Origin: Rubripirellula amarantea
GTDB taxonomy: Bacteria > Planctomycetota > Planctomycetia > Pirellulales > Pirellulaceae
Length of the DNA: 64,000 nt
NCBI RefSeq assembly: GCF_007859865.1
Contig: NZ_SJPI01000001.1
Coordinates: 3,099,406-3,163,405 of the forward strand
Direction: 5' to 3'
This document shows positions 60,397-64,000 of this stretch, piece after piece (within the stretch, counting starts at the first letter, position 1; every line of letters starts with the position of its first letter). The notes below the pieces were generated by a model. The model was not told the origin of the DNA. It did not search any database and worked only from the letters and a program-made list of their open reading frames with translations. Both the position numbers and the translations under genes were made by a program.

Positions 60397-61470
60397 CTAG
60401 GCTACCGCTACGCCGACTTCGCGAGTTCGAAGTCGCGTCCATGCCTTTCGAAGAGCGTTGGTCATCGGTTGTTCGACTCGGTTGGTGATGATGATCGCTA
60501 ACGAGAACGAGAACACGACCGCGATGACGAAGCAGGCCAGTGGCGGAATCCCGGCTTGGTCAAATCGGTAGATCAATGCACTACCCAGGTTGTTGTGGCA
60601 AAGGTAAAGCGCGTAGGAAATCGTACTGACGTAAACCAGTGGCTTGAACCGCAGCACGGGAACCCTGCCGTACGCACAGGCTGTCACAAGCCCGATGATC
60701 GCAACGGTGGCCGCCGGATTGTGCTTTCCATGATCGATGCTGTGGAACACCGCGGCGGCGACTGTCATTGCCAATAGGTTTTGCCACTTCTTACCCACGC
60801 CTGTCTTGATCATGTACAGCATGAATCCGATCGCGAACAACGGAACAAAGTCCAACAACATCAAACGACGGATGGTGCTGGCCGCAATGAACCAACCCGC
60901 TTCCCCGTGACTGACCGCCAGCGCGTCAAGTGACGGGCATACGATTAGCGATGCGATCAGCAAACTGCCCCATCCAACGAAGTAGCGTCGTAACGCACCG
61001 AGGCGGAACATGATCACGAGCGTAGCGTAAAACATCATTTCAATTTGCAACGTCCACATCACCGGATCCACGCATTCGTAGCCGAATACTTTTGGAAGCA
61101 GTGTCATGTTGGCGGCGAACTGAGCCAGCGAGACTTGTTCGTTCATCGGAGCGAGCTTCAAGATGAACAGGTTTGCGATGATGACGAGCAAGAAAATTGG
61201 GATAATCCGAATCAAACGAGCGGCCACAAAGTCAACCGGTTTTCCGCGACGCAGAAGCGACATGCTATTGACGAAGCCGGACAGGATGAAAAACATCTCG
61301 ACGCCGTACGCACCAAACGGCCACTTGAAACCCAGGTCCGACGAGTAGCCAAATTTCTCGGCGTAGACCCAGGTGAAATGGAAGAGCACCAAGTTGATCG
61401 CAGCGATTGCTCGCAAGGCGTCAAGTTCGACAATTCGCGTGTGCGGCTTGAGGACGGCGCTGTTGCTCAT
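60397..61470 (-). CDS. Acyltransferase family 3 membrane protein
   Basis: A 357-residue membrane protein with about ten helices. The N-terminus has the family mark RIVELDALRAIAAINLVLFHF, with the conserved His/Arg pairs of acyltransferase_3 (OafA-like) proteins. A YGVEMFFILSGF motif follows. These enzymes O-acetylate (or otherwise acylate) surface polysaccharides or lipids. Probably decorates the glycan made by the neighbouring genes. ATG start. Confidence 0.9.
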   Translation of the reverse strand: MSNSAVLKPHTRIVELDALRAIAAINLVLFHFTWVYAEKFGYSSDLGFKWPFGAYGVEMFFILSGFVNSMSLLRRGKPVDFVAARLIRIIPIFLLVIIANLFILKLAPMNEQVSLAQFAANMTLLPKVFGYECVDPVMWTLQIEMMFYATLVIMFRLGALRRYFVGWGSLLIASLIVCPSLDALAVSHGEAGWFIAASTIRRLMLLDFVPLFAIGFMLYMIKTGVGKKWQNLLAMTVAAAVFHSIDHGKHNPAATVAIIGLVTACAYGRVPVLRFKPLVYVSTISYALYLCHNNLGSALIYRFDQAGIPPLACFVIAVVFSFSLAIIITNRVEQPMTNALRKAWTRLRTREVGVAVA

Positions 61471-61801
61471 AAAGTTTGGTCGACCGGATAGAGAAAAGAG
61501 TGGTGGGAACGCAGCGTTGGCGTCTTTTCGAGCGGTCTATAGCACTTTAATTCTCAATCGTGGGGTCGGTCGTTCTACCACCTGGTTGGAACCGAAATCG
61601 CTCGATTGGGGCGTACGCTTTGACGATCACAACGAATTTTCGTTTGCCCAATCGTCGTCGCTCGGTTTCCAGGGGGTCGCCCCCCTTTCGTGAGAGCGAC
61701 TTGGTATTCAGAATCACCCGTATTATCCACCCAAACTGCCTTCAACGATTCAGCCCAGGCACCACGATAGGCCACCACCTCGTCTGGGCGAACACCGGAA
61801 A
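61471..61801. other. Intergenic region before the phosphomutase gene
   Basis: About 330 nt between the divergent acyltransferase and phosphomutase genes. No gene, tRNA or clear repeat seen; it should hold promoters for both. Confidence 0.4.
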
Positions 61802-63031
61802 ATGCCCGTGAAATACGTCATCGTCATCCCCGACGGCTGTGCCGACGAGCCCATCGAAGCACTCGCGGGCAAGACTCCATTGCAGGCTGCAAAGCTGCCC
61901 GCCATGGACGCGCTGGCCGCCCAGGGCATGCTGGCGCTCGCCAACAACACGCCCGCTCATCTGCCCGCGGGTTCCGAAGTCGCCAATCTATGCCTGCTGG
62001 GCTACGATCCGGACATTTATTTCACCGGTCGGGCGCCCCTGGAAGCCGCCGCTCAAGGGATCACCCTCGGGCCGCATGACTGGGCTGTGCGTTGCAACTT
62101 GGTTACCGTTGAAAACCAAGTCATGACCGATTTTACGGCTGACCATATCAGCACCGAAGAGTCCACCGAATTACTGGACGCACTGAACGGTCTGCTCAAG
62201 CAAGATTGCCCGATCGAATCAAAGTTGGAATTTGTTCCCGGGGTCAGCTACCGGAACTTGCTGATCTATCGTGGTGACGAGAACACGCCCGCACCGTTTT
62301 CCAACGAAACGCGTTCCTCGGCCCCGCACGATCTGACTGACTTGCCGATCACCGACGACTTCCCTCGCGGTTTAGGTTCGAACGTGCTTGTCGATTTGAT
62401 GAATCGGTCCGTCGAATTATTCGCCGGACACCGCGTCAATCAAAAGCGGATTGCCGACGGAAAGCGTCCCGCGACGAATGTTTGGCTGTGGGGACTTGGC
62501 GGTGCACCCGCATTGCCCACTTTCGAGCAGAACCACGGTGTCAAAGGTGTAATGATCACCGCGGTCGATTTGCTTCGTGGTATCGCTGCGTTGGTTGGTT
62601 GGCCGCGGATTGAAGTCGAAGGTGCGACTGGCTATCTCGACACCGACTATGCCGCGAAGGGACGCGCCGCCATCAGTGCGTTGGAAAACTACGATGTGGT
62701 GTGCGTTCACATCGAAGCACCCGACGAAGCATCGCACGAAGGTCGACACGAGGCGAAAATCGAAGCGCTCGAGCAAATCGACACCCACATCGTTGGCCCG
62801 TTGGTCGAAGCGTTAGCGAAGCACGGCGACTACCGCATCCTTGTGACGCCCGATCATCCGACATTCTGCAGTACCAAAAAACACACTCACGGAATGGTGC
62901 CATTGGTGATTGCGGGAACCGGCGTCGAAGCCGACTCACAAACCACCTACGACGAACTCGCTTGCGATTCCGCGGGTAAGAAGTTCGAAAAGGGCTGGGA
63001 TCTAATGAACGCGTTCATCGTCAAAACCTAG
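61802..63031 (+). CDS. ApgM-type phosphomutase, possible homoserine kinase (TIGR02535-like)
   Basis: A 409-residue alkaline-phosphatase-superfamily protein of the archaeal-type cofactor-independent phosphoglycerate mutase family. Marks: YVIVIPDGCADEP (metal-binding Asp), TPLQAAKLPAMDALA, PAGSEVANLCLLGYDP (Ser nucleophile region), VCVHIEAPDEASHEG and TPDHPTFCSTKKHTHG (metal His/Asp). A subgroup of this family (TIGR02535) is the proposed alternative homoserine kinase, often found near aspartate-pathway genes. Here lysC starts 60 nt downstream on the same strand, which supports that reading. Whether it isomerises phosphoglycerate, phosphorylates homoserine, or both cannot be told from sequence alone. 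ATG start. Confidence 0.85.
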   Translation: MPVKYVIVIPDGCADEPIEALAGKTPLQAAKLPAMDALAAQGMLALANNTPAHLPAGSEVANLCLLGYDPDIYFTGRAPLEAAAQGITLGPHDWAVRCNLVTVENQVMTDFTADHISTEESTELLDALNGLLKQDCPIESKLEFVPGVSYRNLLIYRGDENTPAPFSNETRSSAPHDLTDLPITDDFPRGLGSNVLVDLMNRSVELFAGHRVNQKRIADGKRPATNVWLWGLGGAPALPTFEQNHGVKGVMITAVDLLRGIAALVGWPRIEVEGATGYLDTDYAAKGRAAISALENYDVVCVHIEAPDEASHEGRHEAKIEALEQIDTHIVGPLVEALAKHGDYRILVTPDHPTFCSTKKHTHGMVPLVIAGTGVEADSQTTYDELACDSAGKKFEKGWDLMNAFIVKT

Positions 63032-63091
63032 CCAGCCGCTCCGCTGCATTCACCCTTCCATTTCCATCCTTCTCACTTCATCCTTTTTCTC

Positions 63092-64000
63092 ATGTCGCTC
63101 ATCGTCCAAAAGTTTGGTGGCACCAGTGTCGCTGACGTTGAAAAGATCAAAGCAGCCGCTCGCAAAGCCATCCGCGCCCAACATCAAGGCCATCGAGTCG
63201 TCATGGTCGTCAGTGCCATGGGCAAGAACACGGACGTTTTGCTTGAACTTGCGGGCGATATTGGCGACGACATGCCGGCACGCGAAATGGACATGCTGCT
63301 TTCGACGGGCGAGCAGGTTAGTGTCGCCTTGGTTGCGATGGCGATTCACTCGCTTGGCGCAAAGGCGATCAGTTTGACCGGTGGCCAGATCGGCATGAAA
63401 ACCGACAACAGTTTCAGCAAAGCACGCATTCAATCTATTAGCACCGAGCGAATTGAACGATTGCTCGACGAGGGAAACATCGTCGTTGCCGCTGGATTCC
63501 AAGGGATCGACGATGATTTGAATATCACGACTCTTGGTCGTGGCGGTAGTGACACAACCGCCGTGGCATTGGCTGCGGTGCTTGGTGCTGACGCCTGCGA
63601 AATCTACACCGACGTCGACGGTGTCTATACCACCGACCCTCGGAAACTGCCTGAAGCGCGTCGCGTTGAAGTGGTCAGCTACGACGAGATGCTTGAACTT
63701 GCATCGCTCGGTGCGGGAGTCATGCATTCACGTAGTATCGAGTTCGCTAAAAAGTTTGGAGTGCCGATTCATGTCCGCAGCAGTTTCTCGGATACCGAAG
63801 GCACCATGATCGTTGCCGAGTCCGAATCAATAACTCAACCGGTCAGCGGCGCGGCCATGACAGCCGACGAAGCGCGAGTCACGGTGCTTGGTGTGCCGGA
63901 CGTACCGGGCAAGAGCCAGCAAATTTTCTCGGCGATTGCCAAACGCAAGGTTGCGATTGACATGGTGGTGCAAAACATCGGTCAAAGCGGGCGCGCCGAC
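63092..64000 (+). CDS. lysC: Aspartate kinase (N-terminal part, cut by window end)
   Basis: The frame starts at ATG 63092 and is still open at the last base, giving 303 residues of a protein that should be about 400-450. Aspartate kinase phosphorylates aspartate, the first step to Lys, Met and Thr. Marks: [15 protein letters not shown] at the N-terminus, [47 protein letters not shown] and [15 protein letters not shown]. The first ACT (regulatory) domain begins near residue 265 ([18 protein letters not shown]). It is the probable partner of the upstream apgM-type gene in the aspartate pathway. Confidence 0.97.
   Translation, partial: MSLIVQKFGGTSVADVEKIKAAARKAIRAQHQGHRVVMVVSAMGKNTDVLLELAGDIGDDMPAREMDMLLSTGEQVSVALVAMAIHSLGAKAISLTGGQIGMKTDNSFSKARIQSISTERIERLLDEGNIVVAAGFQGIDDDLNITTLGRGGSDTTAVALAAVLGADACEIYTDVDGVYTTDPRKLPEARRVEVVSYDEMLELASLGAGVMHSRSIEFAKKFGVPIHVRSSFSDTEGTMIVAESESITQPVSGAAMTADEARVTVLGVPDVPGKSQQIFSAIAKRKVAIDMVVQNIGQSGRAD

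Overview
The window looks like a chromosomal segment of a planctomycete, most likely a Rhodopirellula-like member of the Pirellulaceae. This is judged from family content only: a Cys-type sulfatase, an SHD1-domain protein, a zinc-ribbon/GYF_2 membrane protein, a TIGR03032-like domain fused to an O-GlcNAc-transferase-like domain, a membrane-inserted PafA/Dop relative, weak Shine-Dalgarno signals, frequent TTG/GTG starts, and infC uncoupled from rpmI-rplT. No rRNA genes and no CRISPR array were seen. Two tRNAs are present: Val(GAC) on the minus strand at 2908-2981 and His(GTG) on the plus strand at 54080-54153.

Layout. 1-2981 is the right end of an integrative element (PrimPol-type primase, tyrosine recombinase) ending in the 3' part of tRNA-Val. 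3.4-13.9 kb carries infC, a NIF3-family gene, a GT2 plus BshC-like pair, three planctomycete-type proteins (zinc ribbon/GYF_2, secreted, membrane P-loop ATPase), a 29-codon basic protein gene, accD and a divergent Ser/Thr kinase. 14.0-20.9 kb (minus) is a tight operon metY - metX/metW fusion - two ABC exporter halves. 21.0-23.0 kb (minus) is a PafA/Dop-like protein with predicted membrane segments, divergent from alaS. 26.2-32.5 kb holds argJ (minus), an ABC-2 ATPase/permease pair, a type I signal peptidase with a very large insertion, and an LptB-like ATPase. 32.7-42.6 kb carries an M14 carboxypeptidase (minus), mgtE, a sulfatase, a CinA-C-like protein, the TIGR03032-TPR-GT41 protein and a vWA lipoprotein (minus). 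43.3-48.9 kb carries gcvP, a P450, a small unknown and a methyltransferase. 48.9-53.8 kb carries an OmpA-like lipoprotein, a HEAT-repeat lipoprotein, the SHD1 protein and nadA. 54.3-61.5 kb is a surface-polysaccharide region (polysaccharide deacetylase, GT4, pyruvyl transferase, FAD enzyme, sulfotransferase, acyltransferase). The window ends with an apgM/TIGR02535-type phosphomutase gene followed by lysC, which runs off the right edge.

How the genes fit together. Several neighbours belong to the aspartate/methionine network: lysC, the possible homoserine kinase, metX-metW and metY. The two exporter halves in the met operon have complementary degenerate ATPase motifs, as expected for a heterodimer with one degenerate ATP site. 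The polysaccharide genes overlap by 4 nt (ATGA) and probably work together on an exported, modified glycan.

The most unusual signals are the membrane-inserted PafA/Dop-like protein with no Pup-like gene nearby, and a scattered set of short degenerate tandem repeats (periods 6, 12, 14, 15, 16, 18 and 20 nt) at gene boundaries and in protein N-termini or linkers. The largest are at 42452-43096 and 54187-54306. All assignments were made by reading the sequence; no database search was run.
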